Shown here in pieces: positions 26,098 through 35,220 of a DNA stretch of 64,000 nt (the stretch's first letter is position 1; each line of letters begins with the position of its first letter). The notes beneath the pieces were generated by a model, which had not been told where the DNA came from, ran no database searches, and saw only the letters and a list, made by a program, of their open reading frames with translations. The DNA is from Rivularia sp. T60_A2020_040 (GTDB lineage: Bacteria > Cyanobacteriota > Cyanobacteriia > Cyanobacteriales > Nostocaceae). The position numbers and the translations under genes are program-made. The DNA is taken from positions 1 to 64,000 of the forward strand of contig JACYMD010000045.1 of the NCBI GenBank assembly GCA_015272215.1, in the 5' to 3' direction.

Positions 26098-28437
26098 ATG
26101 TACACAGAAGAAATTAGAATTTATGGTACTGTTCAAGGAGTAGGATTTCGTCCTACAGTTTACCGTATTGCTAAAGATTTAAGATTAAATGGTGATGTTT
26201 GTAATAACGGTGAAGGTGTATTAATTAGAGTATCTGGTACTCAAAAATCTCTAGATGAATTTGTTCAGAGAATACAGCAAGAATCTCCTACCTTAGCTAA
26301 TATTGAACGCTTAACCCGAACTTGTTCTCAAACAGAGTTGATATTTAATGATTTTGTAATTTCTCATAGTATTAATAGTGCAATCAAAACACAAATTGTT
26401 CCCGATGCTGCAACTTGTGAGGATTGTAAACAAGAAATTTTTGACCCCCTGAGTCGTTACTATCGTTACCCTTTTACAAACTGTATTCATTGCGGACCGC
26501 GATTTAGTATCATTAACGCTATACCTTACGACCGTCATAACACTAGCATGAAGGATTTTAAAATGTGTCCCCAATGCAGTAAGGAATACGCAGATATCGA
26601 AAACCGTCGCTTTCATGCCCAACCAGTAGCTTGCTATACTTGCGGTCCTCAAGTATGCTTGGAACGTGCTGATGGAAAACCCATGACAGCTGCGATGTTT
26701 TCGATGTTGGATGATGTTGATGCCGTGTGTAGTTTATTGCAAAAAGGTGAAATAGTTGCAATCAAAGGTTTGGGTGGAATTCATCTTGCTTGTGACGCTA
26801 CCAATCATACAGCAGTCGAAAAATTGCGATGGCGCAAGCAACGTGACGATAAACCCTTTGCTTTAATGGCACGAGATATAGAGATAATCGAAAAATATTG
26901 TACACCTACCGCCAAGGAAAAAGAATTACTTGAAAGCACCATTGCACCAATCGTCTTAATTAATGCTCGCCATCCTGCCCTCTCACCCTCAGTAGCACCG
27001 GGACAAAATAGTTTGGGGTTCATGCTACCTTATACACCTTTACATCACTTAATTATGAGGAGGATGAATCGTCCAATTGTTTTTACTAGTGGTAATATTT
27101 CTGAACAACCACAATGTATTAATAATGATGAAGCACGAGAAAAATTAAGTAAGATAGCTAATTATTTTTTATTACATAATAGAGACATTATTAATCGAAT
27201 TGATGATTCGGTGGTAAGAATTGTAGGAGAGAAATTACAAATAATTCGTCGTGCTAGAGGATATGCACCAGCACCAATCAATTTACCATCTGGGTTTGAA
27301 AAAGTTCCGCAAATTTTAGCAATGGGTAGCGAGTTAAAAAATACCTTTTGTTTATTAAGGGATGGACAAGCTATTTTATCTCAGCACTTAGGAGATTTAG
27401 CACATACTACTGTTTTTAAAAACTATCAAGATACATTAAATTTATATTTAAACTTATTTAAACATCAACCGGAAGCTATCGCTGTAGATAAACATCCGGA
27501 ATATTTATCGACGAAATTTGGTAAGGAATTAGCAGTTGCCAATCAAATCAACATATATAATATTCAGCATCATCACAGTCATATAGCTGCTTGTATGGCA
27601 GAAAATAACTTACCTTTAGATTCTGCACCAGTTTTAGGTATTGCTTTAGACGGTTTGGGTTACGGTGAAGATAATACTTTTTGGGGAGGAGAATTTTTAT
27701 TAGCTGATTATCGTCAATTTACCAGATTAGCAACGTTAAAACCAGTTTCTTTAATAGGTGGTGAAAAAGCCAATAATCAACCTTGGCGTAATACCTACTC
27801 TCAATTAATATCCAGCTTTAATTGGGCAGAAATTAAACAAAATTATGGAAGTTTAGAAATTATCAAATACTTAGAACAAAAACCACTTACACTTTTAAAT
27901 AAACTCAGTGAAAGTTTATTAAATAGCCCTTTAACATCATCTACAGGGAGATTATTTGATGCAGTAGCAGCAGCCATCGGAATTTGCCGAGAAAAATCTA
28001 GTTATGAGGGACAAGCAGCAATTGAAATGGAAGCATTAATTGATGAAAAACTATTAAATAAACATAAAGAAACACGAACTTATCCTTTTAAACTTAACTT
28101 TTTAGATAACATTTATTATATAGACCCATATCCCATGTGGAAAACACTACTTCAAGATTTACAACAGCAAACTTCTGCAAAAATCATCGCTGCAAAATTT
28201 CATTTGGGATTTGCGATCGCAATTGTTGAAACAGTAAATACTTTGCGTAAACAACACTCAATCAACCATGTAGTTCTTACCGGAGGAGTATTTCAAAATC
28301 GTATTTTATTAGAACAAGTAACCAACCGTTTAAAAACATCAGGAATCAGCGTACTTACTCACAGTTTAGTTCCTTGTAACGACGGTGGATTATCTCTCGG
28401 ACAAGCGGTAATTGCAGCAGCAAAATATCAACTTTAA
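26098..28437 (+). CDS. hypF: Carbamoyltransferase HypF
   Basis: A 779-residue HypF that converts carbamoyl phosphate into the thiocarbamate on HypE that supplies CN ligands. Domains in order: acylphosphatase (residues 1-90, YGTVQGVGFRPTVYR), a double zinc finger (CEDCKQ, CIHCGPR, CPQCSKEY, CYTCGPQ, about residues 105-185), YrdC-like (200-390) and Kae1-like (about 400-779, HHHSHIAACMAENNL and VVLTGGVFQN). The ATG at 26098 is used; an earlier in-frame start would translate STRR sequence. It is the first classical hyp gene of the run. Confidence 0.96.
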   Translation: MYTEEIRIYGTVQGVGFRPTVYRIAKDLRLNGDVCNNGEGVLIRVSGTQKSLDEFVQRIQQESPTLANIERLTRTCSQTELIFNDFVISHSINSAIKTQIVPDAATCEDCKQEIFDPLSRYYRYPFTNCIHCGPRFSIINAIPYDRHNTSMKDFKMCPQCSKEYADIENRRFHAQPVACYTCGPQVCLERADGKPMTAAMFSMLDDVDAVCSLLQKGEIVAIKGLGGIHLACDATNHTAVEKLRWRKQRDDKPFALMARDIEIIEKYCTPTAKEKELLESTIAPIVLINARHPALSPSVAPGQNSLGFMLPYTPLHHLIMRRMNRPIVFTSGNISEQPQCINNDEAREKLSKIANYFLLHNRDIINRIDDSVVRIVGEKLQIIRRARGYAPAPINLPSGFEKVPQILAMGSELKNTFCLLRDGQAILSQHLGDLAHTTVFKNYQDTLNLYLNLFKHQPEAIAVDKHPEYLSTKFGKELAVANQINIYNIQHHHSHIAACMAENNLPLDSAPVLGIALDGLGYGEDNTFWGGEFLLADYRQFTRLATLKPVSLIGGEKANNQPWRNTYSQLISSFNWAEIKQNYGSLEIIKYLEQKPLTLLNKLSESLLNSPLTSSTGRLFDAVAAAIGICREKSSYEGQAAIEMEALIDEKLLNKHKETRTYPFKLNFLDNIYYIDPYPMWKTLLQDLQQQTSAKIIAAKFHLGFAIAIVETVNTLRKQHSINHVVLTGGVFQNRILLEQVTNRLKTSGISVLTHSLVPCNDGGLSLGQAVIAAAKYQL

Positions 28438-28439
28438 TC

Positions 28440-28490
28440 AAATTGGTAATAGGTAATTGGTAATTGGTAATTGGTAATTGTTGACTGTTC
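28440..28490 (+). repeat. STRR between hypF and hypC
   Basis: Five or more GGTAATT heptamers in tandem (28445-28480) directly after the hypF stop. Confidence 0.8.
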
Positions 28491-28612
28491 CTCAAGCAAC
28501 TTTATTACCAGTTTTTAACGGGATATGATATTATTTATCATCCCTGTGCCTCTTCGCTTTTAGTAAAATTAATTGATTTTTTTATTCTTTATAATTAATA
28601 AAATTAAAAAAA

Positions 28613-28867
28613 ATGTGTCTAGGAATACCCGGTCAAATAATAGAAATAATCGACGCTACAAACAAACTAGCAACAGTTGAAATAAGCGGTATTAAACGTC
28701 AAATTAACATTGCTTGTATAGTAGATGAACAACATCCTCCCGAATCATGTATTGGAGATTGGGTATTAGTTCATGTCGGTTTTGCCATGAATCGAATTAA
28801 CGAAAAAGAAGCACTAGAAACACTACAATTACTTCAAGAAATGGCTGAATTAATGGTTGATTACTAA
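28613..28867 (+). CDS. hypC: Hydrogenase assembly chaperone HypC
   Basis: An 84-residue HypC/HupF. The essential Cys2 is present (MCLGIPGQIIEI), used with HypD to hold the Fe(CN)2CO unit. The second family motif, GDWVLVHVGFAMNRI, is at about residues 45-59. The ATG at 28613 has only a poor AAAA-rich leader. The gene lies between hypF and hypD in the same direction; the spacer after it is STRR sequence. Confidence 0.96.
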   Translation: MCLGIPGQIIEIIDATNKLATVEISGIKRQINIACIVDEQHPPESCIGDWVLVHVGFAMNRINEKEALETLQLLQEMAELMVDY

Positions 28868-29036
28868 GAAAGTTAGGAGTTAGGAGTTAGGAATTGTAGA
28901 GACGGGGCGTATTGCTAAGTCTGTACCGGAGTTAGGAGTTAATGGTTGTCAACTGTCCACTGTCAACTGTCCACTGTCAACTGTCAACTGTCCACTGTCA
29001 ACTGTCAACTGTCCACTGTCCACTGTCAACTGTTTT
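28868..29036 (+). repeat. Long STRR array between hypC and hypD
   Basis: GGAGTTA units and a GTAGAGACGGGGCGTATTG repeat at 28873-28944, then about twelve CAACTGT/CCACTGT heptamers (28949-29034) ending directly before hypD. Read in frame it would encode Q-L-S-T-V repeats. Confidence 0.85.
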
Positions 29037-29038
29037 AT

Positions 29039-30148
29039 ATGAAATACCTAGAAGAATTTCGCGATCCTTATAAAGGTGAAGCCTTAGAATGGCAAATTCA
29101 AAAGTTAGGAAACTTGCTGAAAAAACCCGTCAAAATCATGGAAGTTTGCGGGGGACATACACATTCTATTTTCAAATATGGGATAGAAGAACTACTACCT
29201 TCTACAGTCGAATTAATACATGGTCCAGGTTGTCCAGTATGCGTAATGCCCAAAGGTAGAATAGACGATGCAATTTATATTGCTCAAAATTCTAACGTTA
29301 TTTTAACAACCTTTGGCGATACAATGCGAGTGCCGGGTTCAAAAATTAACTTGCTGCAAGCCAAGGCTCAAGGTGCAGATATTCGTATAGTTTATTCACC
29401 ATTAGATTGCTTAGAAATTGCTAAAAGTAATCCGGAAAAAGAAGTAGTATTCTTTGCAATTGGTTTTGAAACAACAGCACCTAGTACAGCTTTGACAATT
29501 CTACAAGCAGCATCAGAAAAAATTAAGAATTTTAGGATGTTTTGCAATCACGTCTTAGTGATTCCAGCCCTTAAAGCATTATTAGATAATCCCGATTTAC
29601 AATTAGATGGTTTTATTGGTCCCGGTCATGTCAGTATGGTAATTGGGACAAATCCTTATGAATTTATTGCTCAAGAATATAAAAAACCAATCGTGATTTC
29701 TGGCTTTGAACCTTTAGACATTTTACAATCAATTTGGATGTTATTATGGCAACTTGTAGAAAATCGCTGCCAAGTAGAAAATCAATATAGTCGTTTAGTT
29801 GAAGATAGTGGAAATCAACAAGCAATCAAAGCGATAAATCAAGTATTTGAAGTCAGAAAAAGTTTTGCATGGCGAGGTTTAGATGAAATACCATATTCTG
29901 GTTTAAAAATTCGTCCTGAATATGCAAAATTCGATGCAGAAATTAAATTTACTATTCCTAATTTGAAAATAGCTGATCATAAAGCTTGTCAATGTGGAGA
30001 AATTCTTAAAGGAGTTTTAAAACCGTGGCAATGTAAAGTATTTGGAACAGCTTGTACCCCAGAAAAACCAATTGGTTCATGTATGGTTTCTTCTGAAGGT
30101 GCTTGTGCAGCTTATTATAAATACGGTGCAATCAAAGCCAAAATTTAG
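29039..30148 (+). CDS. hypD: Hydrogenase Fe-cofactor assembly scaffold HypD
   Basis: A 369-residue HypD, scaffold for the Fe(CN)2CO ligand set. Conserved motifs are EVCGGHTHS near residue 33-41, HGPGCPVCVMP, GFETTAPSTALT, and the C-terminal Cys-rich segment that binds a [4Fe-4S] cluster (CQCGEILKG, CTPEKPIGSCMVS, EGACAAYYKY). I place the start at the ATG at 29039 (MKYLEEFRDP), which matches the family N-terminus. An open frame extends 93 bases upstream, but that stretch is only STRR heptamers. Confidence 0.95.
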   Translation: MKYLEEFRDPYKGEALEWQIQKLGNLLKKPVKIMEVCGGHTHSIFKYGIEELLPSTVELIHGPGCPVCVMPKGRIDDAIYIAQNSNVILTTFGDTMRVPGSKINLLQAKAQGADIRIVYSPLDCLEIAKSNPEKEVVFFAIGFETTAPSTALTILQAASEKIKNFRMFCNHVLVIPALKALLDNPDLQLDGFIGPGHVSMVIGTNPYEFIAQEYKKPIVISGFEPLDILQSIWMLLWQLVENRCQVENQYSRLVEDSGNQQAIKAINQVFEVRKSFAWRGLDEIPYSGLKIRPEYAKFDAEIKFTIPNLKIADHKACQCGEILKGVLKPWQCKVFGTACTPEKPIGSCMVSSEGACAAYYKYGAIKAKI

Positions 30149-30185
30149 ATAGAAACATCATCAATGAATAACTATAAATTATTAA

Positions 30186-30242
30186 GCAACTAGTCCACGC
30201 AGGTGGACTTTGTTTGTGTAGCAGCGAATTAATTCGCCACTA
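30186..30242 (+). repeat. Palindromic hairpin repeat between hypD and hypE
   Basis: AGTCCACGCAGGTGGACT (30191-30208) followed by TTGTTTGTGTAGCAGCGAATTAATTCGC. The same layout, a hairpin then TTTGTTTGTGTAGC then a second hairpin, recurs at 17037-17082 and 32703-32752. Confidence 0.75.
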
Positions 30243-30269
30243 TTCCCTATCCTTATTAAAACATTAAAA

Positions 30270-31361
30270 ATGCCAATATCTCCACAAAATCAATTTTTTC
30301 AAAAACTCGAAAAAAACCGTAAAAAAAGAGTCAAAATAACAGATACTCACATCACACTCGCCCATGGTAGCGGTGGAAAAGCGATGCGAGATTTAATTGA
30401 TGATATCTTTATTACTACTTTTAATAATCCTCTTCTTTCGCAATTAGAAGACCAAGCGATTTTCAATTTAGCAAACTTAATGCAATTAGGAAATAGACTA
30501 GCTTTCACAACTGATTCTTATGTTGTAGATCCTTTATTTTTTCCTGGTAGCAACATTGGAGAATTAGCCGTTAACGGTACAATAAATGATTTAGCAGTCA
30601 GCGGCGCAAAACCTTTATATCTAAGCTGTAGCGTAATTTTAGAAGAAGGTTTATCTATAGAAACATTGCGAAAAGTTGCTCAAAGTATGCAAATAGCAGC
30701 ACAAAAAGCAGACGTACAGATTGTTACTGGTGACACAAAAGTTGTTCATCGAGGTGCTGCGGATAAACTATTTATCAACACAACTGGAATTGGTGTGATT
30801 CGTCCCAATATTTGTATCTCTGCTGGCAATATAAAACCCGGAGATGCGATAATTATTAATGGTGAAATCGGAAATCATGGTACAGCAATATTAATCGCTC
30901 GTGGAGAATTAGCGTTAGAATCCGATATTAAAAGCGATTGTCAACCTTTACACGATTTAGTTGCAAAAATCCTCGATATTTGTCCCGAAATTCATGCAAT
31001 GAGAGATGCAACTAGAGGCGGTTTAGCTACAGTTTTAAACGAATTTGCCTTAACTTCAAATGTCGGAATTCGTCTTGAAGAAGAATCAATCCCAATTCGT
31101 GAAGAAGTCAAAGGTGTTTGTGAAATCTTAGGTTTAGAACCTTATTATTTAGCAAACGAAGGTAAATTAGTAGTAGCTGTAGCAAGCGAAAACGCCAACA
31201 AAATATTATCAGTAATGAAATCACATCCAGCGGGAAAAAATGCTGCAATTATCGGTGAAGTAACTTCTTCACTCCCAGGAATAGTATCATTAAAAACCAG
31301 CTTTGGTAGTGAAAGAATTATTGATATGTTAGTCGGTGAACAATTACCAAGGATTTGCTAA
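30270..31361 (+). CDS. hypE: Hydrogenase maturation protein HypE
   Basis: A 363-residue HypE of the PurM/SelD fold. It dehydrates the thiocarbamate on its terminal cysteine to make cyanide for the active site; that cysteine is the last residue (QLPRIC). Other features are LAHGSGGKAMRDLI, DSYVVDPLFFPG, GDTKVVHRG and MRDATRGGLATVL. The N-terminus has a basic extension (KKLEKNRKKRVK type) not needed for the fold, so a shorter start is possible. It follows hypD by 121 bp containing a hairpin repeat. Confidence 0.95.
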   Translation: MPISPQNQFFQKLEKNRKKRVKITDTHITLAHGSGGKAMRDLIDDIFITTFNNPLLSQLEDQAIFNLANLMQLGNRLAFTTDSYVVDPLFFPGSNIGELAVNGTINDLAVSGAKPLYLSCSVILEEGLSIETLRKVAQSMQIAAQKADVQIVTGDTKVVHRGAADKLFINTTGIGVIRPNICISAGNIKPGDAIIINGEIGNHGTAILIARGELALESDIKSDCQPLHDLVAKILDICPEIHAMRDATRGGLATVLNEFALTSNVGIRLEEESIPIREEVKGVCEILGLEPYYLANEGKLVVAVASENANKILSVMKSHPAGKNAAIIGEVTSSLPGIVSLKTSFGSERIIDMLVGEQLPRIC

Positions 31362-31481
31362 TACAGTTGACAGTTGACAGTTGACAGTGAACCTCTTACC
31401 TCTTACCTCTTGCCTCTTGCCTTTTACCTCTTACCTCTTACCTCTTGCCTCTTGCCTTTTGCCTCTTGCCTTTTTTAAAAT
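31362..31481 (+). repeat. STRR block between hypE and hypA
   Basis: TTGACAG units (31366-31388), then (CTCTTGC/CTCTTAC)n heptamers up to 31473, as between nifE and nifN. Confidence 0.85.
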
Positions 31482-31823
31482 ATGCACGAACTTGGAATTA
31501 CTCAAAATATAGTATCAATTGTAAGCGAATATGCTGAAGGTAAAAAAGTTCAACGAGTTTTATTAGAAATCGGTAAACTATCAGCAATTATGCCAGATGC
31601 CGTACAATTTTGTTTTGATATTTGTTCTCAGGGTACAGTTTTAGAAAACTCAAAATTAGAAATTATCGAAACTCCTGGTTTAGCTGTTTGTCGTCAATGT
31701 GGTACAGAAATTACTTTAGAAAAACCTTTTGGAAAATGTAATTGTGGTAGCACACAATTAGATTTAATTGCTGGAGAAGAATTAAAAATTAAGGAAATAG
31801 AAGTAGAAGAATTATGTGTGTAA
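31482..31823 (+). CDS. hypA: Hydrogenase nickel incorporation protein HypA
   Basis: A 113-residue HypA, which passes nickel to the large subunit with HypB. The N-terminal Met-His (MHELGITQ) provides the nickel site. The zinc site is Cys70/Cys73 (CRQCG) with Cys86/Cys88 in GKCNCGS; the second pair is CxC rather than the more usual CxxC, a mild variation. Its 3' end overlaps hypB by ten bases, so translation is probably coupled. Length is normal. Confidence 0.95.
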   Translation: MHELGITQNIVSIVSEYAEGKKVQRVLLEIGKLSAIMPDAVQFCFDICSQGTVLENSKLEIIETPGLAVCRQCGTEITLEKPFGKCNCGSTQLDLIAGEELKIKEIEVEELCV

Positions 31824-32656
31824 CTTGTGGTTGTTCCGATGATAATGCAAAAATTAGTTATCCTCAAAATCAAGCTGTAACAATCAATTCTCATAGTGAT
31901 GAGCATCATCACACTCACACTTTACCCGATGGTACGGTAATCACTCATTCTCATAGCCACGATACTATTAACAATACATCAGAAATTCATGCCAAAATAC
32001 ATCATACAACCATCTCTTTAGAACAAGATATTTTAGCTAAAAATAACTTAATAGCAGCCCAAAATCGCGGATGGTTTAAAGGTCGAAATATTCTCGCTTT
32101 AAATTTAATGAGTTCTCCGGGTTCGGGAAAAACAACTTTATTAACTCGTACTATTAACGATTTAAAAAATCAATTAACTATCAGTGTAATTGAAGGCGAC
32201 CAAGAAACAATCAATGATGCTAAAAAAATCGAAGCAACCGGCTGTAAAGTAGTGCAAATTAATACCGGAACCGGCTGTCATCTCGATGCATTAATGATAG
32301 AAAAAGGCTTACAACAACTTAATCCCCAGCTTGATTCTATAGTAATGATTGAAAACGTCGGAAACTTAGTTTGTCCGGCTTTATTTGACTTAGGAGAACA
32401 AGCAAAAGTTACCATTCTTTCTGTTACGGAAGGAGAAGATAAACCAATTAAATATCCTCATATTTTCAAAGCTAGCGACGTAATGATAATTACGAAAATA
32501 GATTTATTACCATACGTCCAATTTGATGTAGAAAAATGTATCGAATACGCACAACAAGTTAATCCGAATATGCGGATTTTTCAAGTTTCCGCAATTACGG
32601 GAGAAGGATTAGATGATTGGTATCAATGGTTGGAAATGGGGAGAGTTAGGAGTTAG
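31814..32656 (+). CDS. hypB: Hydrogenase/urease nickel incorporation GTPase HypB
   Basis: A 280-residue HypB. It has an N-terminal metal motif MCVTCGCSD (Cys2, 5, 7), a His-rich segment at about residues 27-49 (ten or so histidines) for nickel storage, and a G-domain with P-loop SSPGSGKTT (100-108), EGDQET, and TKIDLL. The last residues (MGRVRS) run into a GGAGTTA repeat, so the natural C-terminus may have been altered by repeat insertion. It is the last hyp gene of the run. Confidence 0.95.
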   Translation: MCVTCGCSDDNAKISYPQNQAVTINSHSDEHHHTHTLPDGTVITHSHSHDTINNTSEIHAKIHHTTISLEQDILAKNNLIAAQNRGWFKGRNILALNLMSSPGSGKTTLLTRTINDLKNQLTISVIEGDQETINDAKKIEATGCKVVQINTGTGCHLDALMIEKGLQQLNPQLDSIVMIENVGNLVCPALFDLGEQAKVTILSVTEGEDKPIKYPHIFKASDVMIITKIDLLPYVQFDVEKCIEYAQQVNPNMRIFQVSAITGEGLDDWYQWLEMGRVRS

Positions 32657-32760
32657 GAGTCAGGAGTTAAGAGTTAGTACCACCGGAGTTATACCGTTAA
32701 TTAGCCCACGGAGGTGGGCTTTGTTTCTATAGCCCCAGACTTCCAGTCTGAGGGTAAATA
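32640..32760 (+). repeat. GGAGTTA tandem repeat and hairpin repeat after hypB
   Basis: AGAGTTAGGAGTTAGGAGTC units overlap the hypB stop. AGCCCACGGAGGTGGGCT (32703-32720) and CAGACTTCCAGTCTG (32736-32750) are hairpins separated by TTGTTTCTATAGCCC, the same layout as at 17037 and 30191. The first could end the hyp transcript, although there is no long T-run. Confidence 0.7.
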
Positions 32761-32837
32761 TTACTTACCTATATCTCGCCACTCACTAAAAAAAATGCTA
32801 AAACCGTGGTGAATTTTAATACACACCCTTTATTAAC

Positions 32838-33989
32838 ATGATTCGTCGCATCGCTTATTGGTTTGAATCTCGTCTCTGCGCTCCAGCTTACAGTGGTTTG
32901 GTTTTAGCAGGAATTGCAATTTGCTTTTTCGCAGCAGCGATGAATACTATGGCTGGCTGGTTATACGTTATCAGCGGTATAAGTTTTGCTTTGTTGGGTT
33001 ATGCTGCTATCCTACCCCCAAAGTCTCTCAGGGGTTTAGTACTTAAACGACGAGCGATTCAACCAGTTACCGCTGGTGATGATTTAACTGTTGAATTAGA
33101 AATTTTTAATCAAACTAAAAAGCCGCTTTCTTTATTACAAATAGAAGATAAATTACCTTTCGTTTTAGATAAACCACGTTTACACCCTATAGAAACTATC
33201 TCAGCACAAACTAGTTACAACTGGGTATACTATCAACCTACAGAACGTCGGGGTGTTTACCGTTGGCAAAATGTAGAATTAGCTACCGCTGCACCTCTAG
33301 GACTATTTTGGAGTCGTCGTCAGCGTCAACTAAACGCGATCGCAATTGTTTATCCCAAAATTTTACCACTCAAATCCTGCCCTTTGATAGATGACATGGG
33401 GAGAGAAGACAGTACAAAAGGACAACCTCGCGGCAACCCCTTACAGACGGCTACTCAAGGCTTAACCCGTTCTTTACGTCCCTACCGCATGGGCGATCCT
33501 TTACGTATGATTCACTGGCGGAGTAGCGCCCGTTATGGGGATTTACGAGTGCGGGAATTAGAAATGTTGACCAGCGGACAGGAAATTATTATTGCTTTAG
33601 ATAACGGTGAATGGCAAGAAAATAATTTTGAACAAGCAGTAATTACCGCATCTTCGATGTATTTTTACGCACAAAAGCAGCAAATGCAAGTACAATTATG
33701 GACTGCATCAACAGATTTGATTCACAAAAAAAGAGATGTGCTTGAAGCTTTAGCAGCAATTCATCCCCAAGATGAAATTATTAAACCGCAGCCTCATAAT
33801 AAACCTTTGATTTGGTTGACTCAAAATCCTTCAACCTTTACATCACTTGCTTACGGTAGTCGTTGGATGTTATGGCAAAATAATTCATCCGAATCGCGAT
33901 CGCAAGTTGTGATCAATAGAGATATTCCAGGTATTATGATTGATTCGGAACAATCCCTACAATCACAACTGCAAAAACCGTTGCTATAG
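32838..33989 (+). CDS. DUF58 domain protein
   Basis: A 383-residue protein with two N-terminal membrane helices (about residues 18-38 and 42-58) and a DUF58 domain: the signature LRPYRMGDPLRMIHWRSSARYGDLRVRE-type region lies at about residues 216-240, followed by a von Willebrand A-like segment. DUF58 proteins are often paired with MoxR ATPases, but none is adjacent. Precise function is unknown. Located 180 bp after hypB but beyond the hairpin repeat, so probably a separate unit. Confidence 0.88.
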   Translation: MIRRIAYWFESRLCAPAYSGLVLAGIAICFFAAAMNTMAGWLYVISGISFALLGYAAILPPKSLRGLVLKRRAIQPVTAGDDLTVELEIFNQTKKPLSLLQIEDKLPFVLDKPRLHPIETISAQTSYNWVYYQPTERRGVYRWQNVELATAAPLGLFWSRRQRQLNAIAIVYPKILPLKSCPLIDDMGREDSTKGQPRGNPLQTATQGLTRSLRPYRMGDPLRMIHWRSSARYGDLRVRELEMLTSGQEIIIALDNGEWQENNFEQAVITASSMYFYAQKQQMQVQLWTASTDLIHKKRDVLEALAAIHPQDEIIKPQPHNKPLIWLTQNPSTFTSLAYGSRWMLWQNNSSESRSQVVINRDIPGIMIDSEQSLQSQLQKPLL

Positions 33990-34344
33990 ATTCCACAAAT
34001 AACCCTAACGGGTAATGCCAAACTTCAATGCTCTATTCCACACTGTAACTATGAAGATGTTTGAAAAGTCTACATAGTTTTTCCGACTTGTCTATAAACC
34101 AAATAAATCAGGTTTTTCAGCTTTTTTATCTAAGCAAATAGAGATTAAGTCTAAATACTTTTTATGTTAAACATAATACTTTTTAAACATCTTTTAAATA
34201 CATAAAAATGACAGCCATCTATAGATTAAAGATGGCAATTCATTGCAAAAGAAAGCATTGAATATTTTGCTTCAAATAAAAGCAAAATCTACTTCTGATG
34301 CTGACTATTTTCACTGTTGTTTATTAATCAAATCAGGTATTAAA
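33990..34344. other. Intergenic region, no gene seen
   Basis: AT-rich; a small hairpin (AACCCTAACGGGTT-like) at about 34002-34015 may follow the DUF58 gene. Nothing else is recognised. Confidence 0.35.
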
Positions 34345-35091
34345 ATGGTTTCCACTATTAACGTTTCCACTTACGAATTGCTAGTCAAGCCGATTATTGA
34401 TAGCCCGTCATCACCAAATCGGACTGTTATTCAAGGCTATTTCCTGACAATCTCGAACCCTGGCTTTAGCAACTTAAAAATTAGACTGACATTCAAAGCT
34501 CGTACTCCTGACTTTAATTCCAGTCCGATAGTTGCATTTTGGGATATCGATGGGACAAATAATTTACTCACCCCAATATCTACCCTTCCCTGCGTGCGAA
34601 CCTATACTTTTGACCTTCCGGCACTGGATACAGGACTATTTTTGCTGCTACCAGATGTGACACAGAATAGCGTCATCAGAAATCGAAATACTGAAATCAG
34701 AGGATACGTCAGACTCAGAATCGATTCCGCTTCTGGTGGTTCAGGAAACATGAAAACTCTGCTGCTATCAGCCCAGCAGCGCGGTACTTTCCTTCCTCAA
34801 GGTAGTATTAATCCACCTGCTGTTGGTGATTTCGATCAGCTTGCATACGACTTACCCTTAGCAACAGGAGCTTCGGAAGTGACTCTAGAAACTAACCTCA
34901 TTTCAGCAACTACTAACTTTGCCTTACCTAATCGCGGGAGCATTCTCAAAGCTATTGAAACCAATCCTAGTTTCCTCAGTGATATCACTAGCGAACCTCT
35001 GGTTCAAAAAGTCGCTGAGCTTAGCGTCGAAGAACAACAGCGGATGCTATCCATTTTACTGGAACGCTTTCAAGATGCTTCCCAAATATAA
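34345..35091 (+). CDS. Unidentified protein
   Basis: A 248-residue protein beginning MVSTINVSTYELLVKP, chosen because AGG lies seven bases before this ATG; an upstream TTG at 34243 would add 34 unconvincing residues. The first 200 residues look beta-rich (YFLTISNPGFSNLKIRLTF, AFWDIDG, TEIRGYVRLRI) and the end is helical (ELSVEEQQRMLSILLERF). I do not recognise the family. No signal peptide is seen. A perfect 20-bp palindrome follows at 35154. Confidence 0.7.
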   Translation: MVSTINVSTYELLVKPIIDSPSSPNRTVIQGYFLTISNPGFSNLKIRLTFKARTPDFNSSPIVAFWDIDGTNNLLTPISTLPCVRTYTFDLPALDTGLFLLLPDVTQNSVIRNRNTEIRGYVRLRIDSASGGSGNMKTLLLSAQQRGTFLPQGSINPPAVGDFDQLAYDLPLATGASEVTLETNLISATTNFALPNRGSILKAIETNPSFLSDITSEPLVQKVAELSVEEQQRMLSILLERFQDASQI

Positions 35092-35153
35092 TTTGCAAAC
35101 AATCAACTAGAGATAGAAACAAACGGTAATGTAACTCAATTAATTCATAGTAG

Positions 35154-35173
35154 AGACGCGATATATCGCGTCT
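35154..35173 (+). terminator. Perfect 20-bp palindrome, possible terminator
   Basis: AGACGCGATATATCGCGTCT followed by TTAATTTA. A hairpin of ten pairs is possible; the T-run is weak. The sequence type recurs widely in cyanobacterial genomes, so it may be a repeat acting as a terminator. Confidence 0.5.
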
Positions 35174-35220
35174 TTAATTTATGTATTGCGATAAACATTC
35201 AAAATACGGAAAATAGATAT

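Noticed and set aside
28949-29036. Possible CRISPR array (regular repeats before hypD and elsewhere)
   Set aside because: Units are seven bases, contiguous and without spacers, so these are STRR arrays. No cas gene is in the window.
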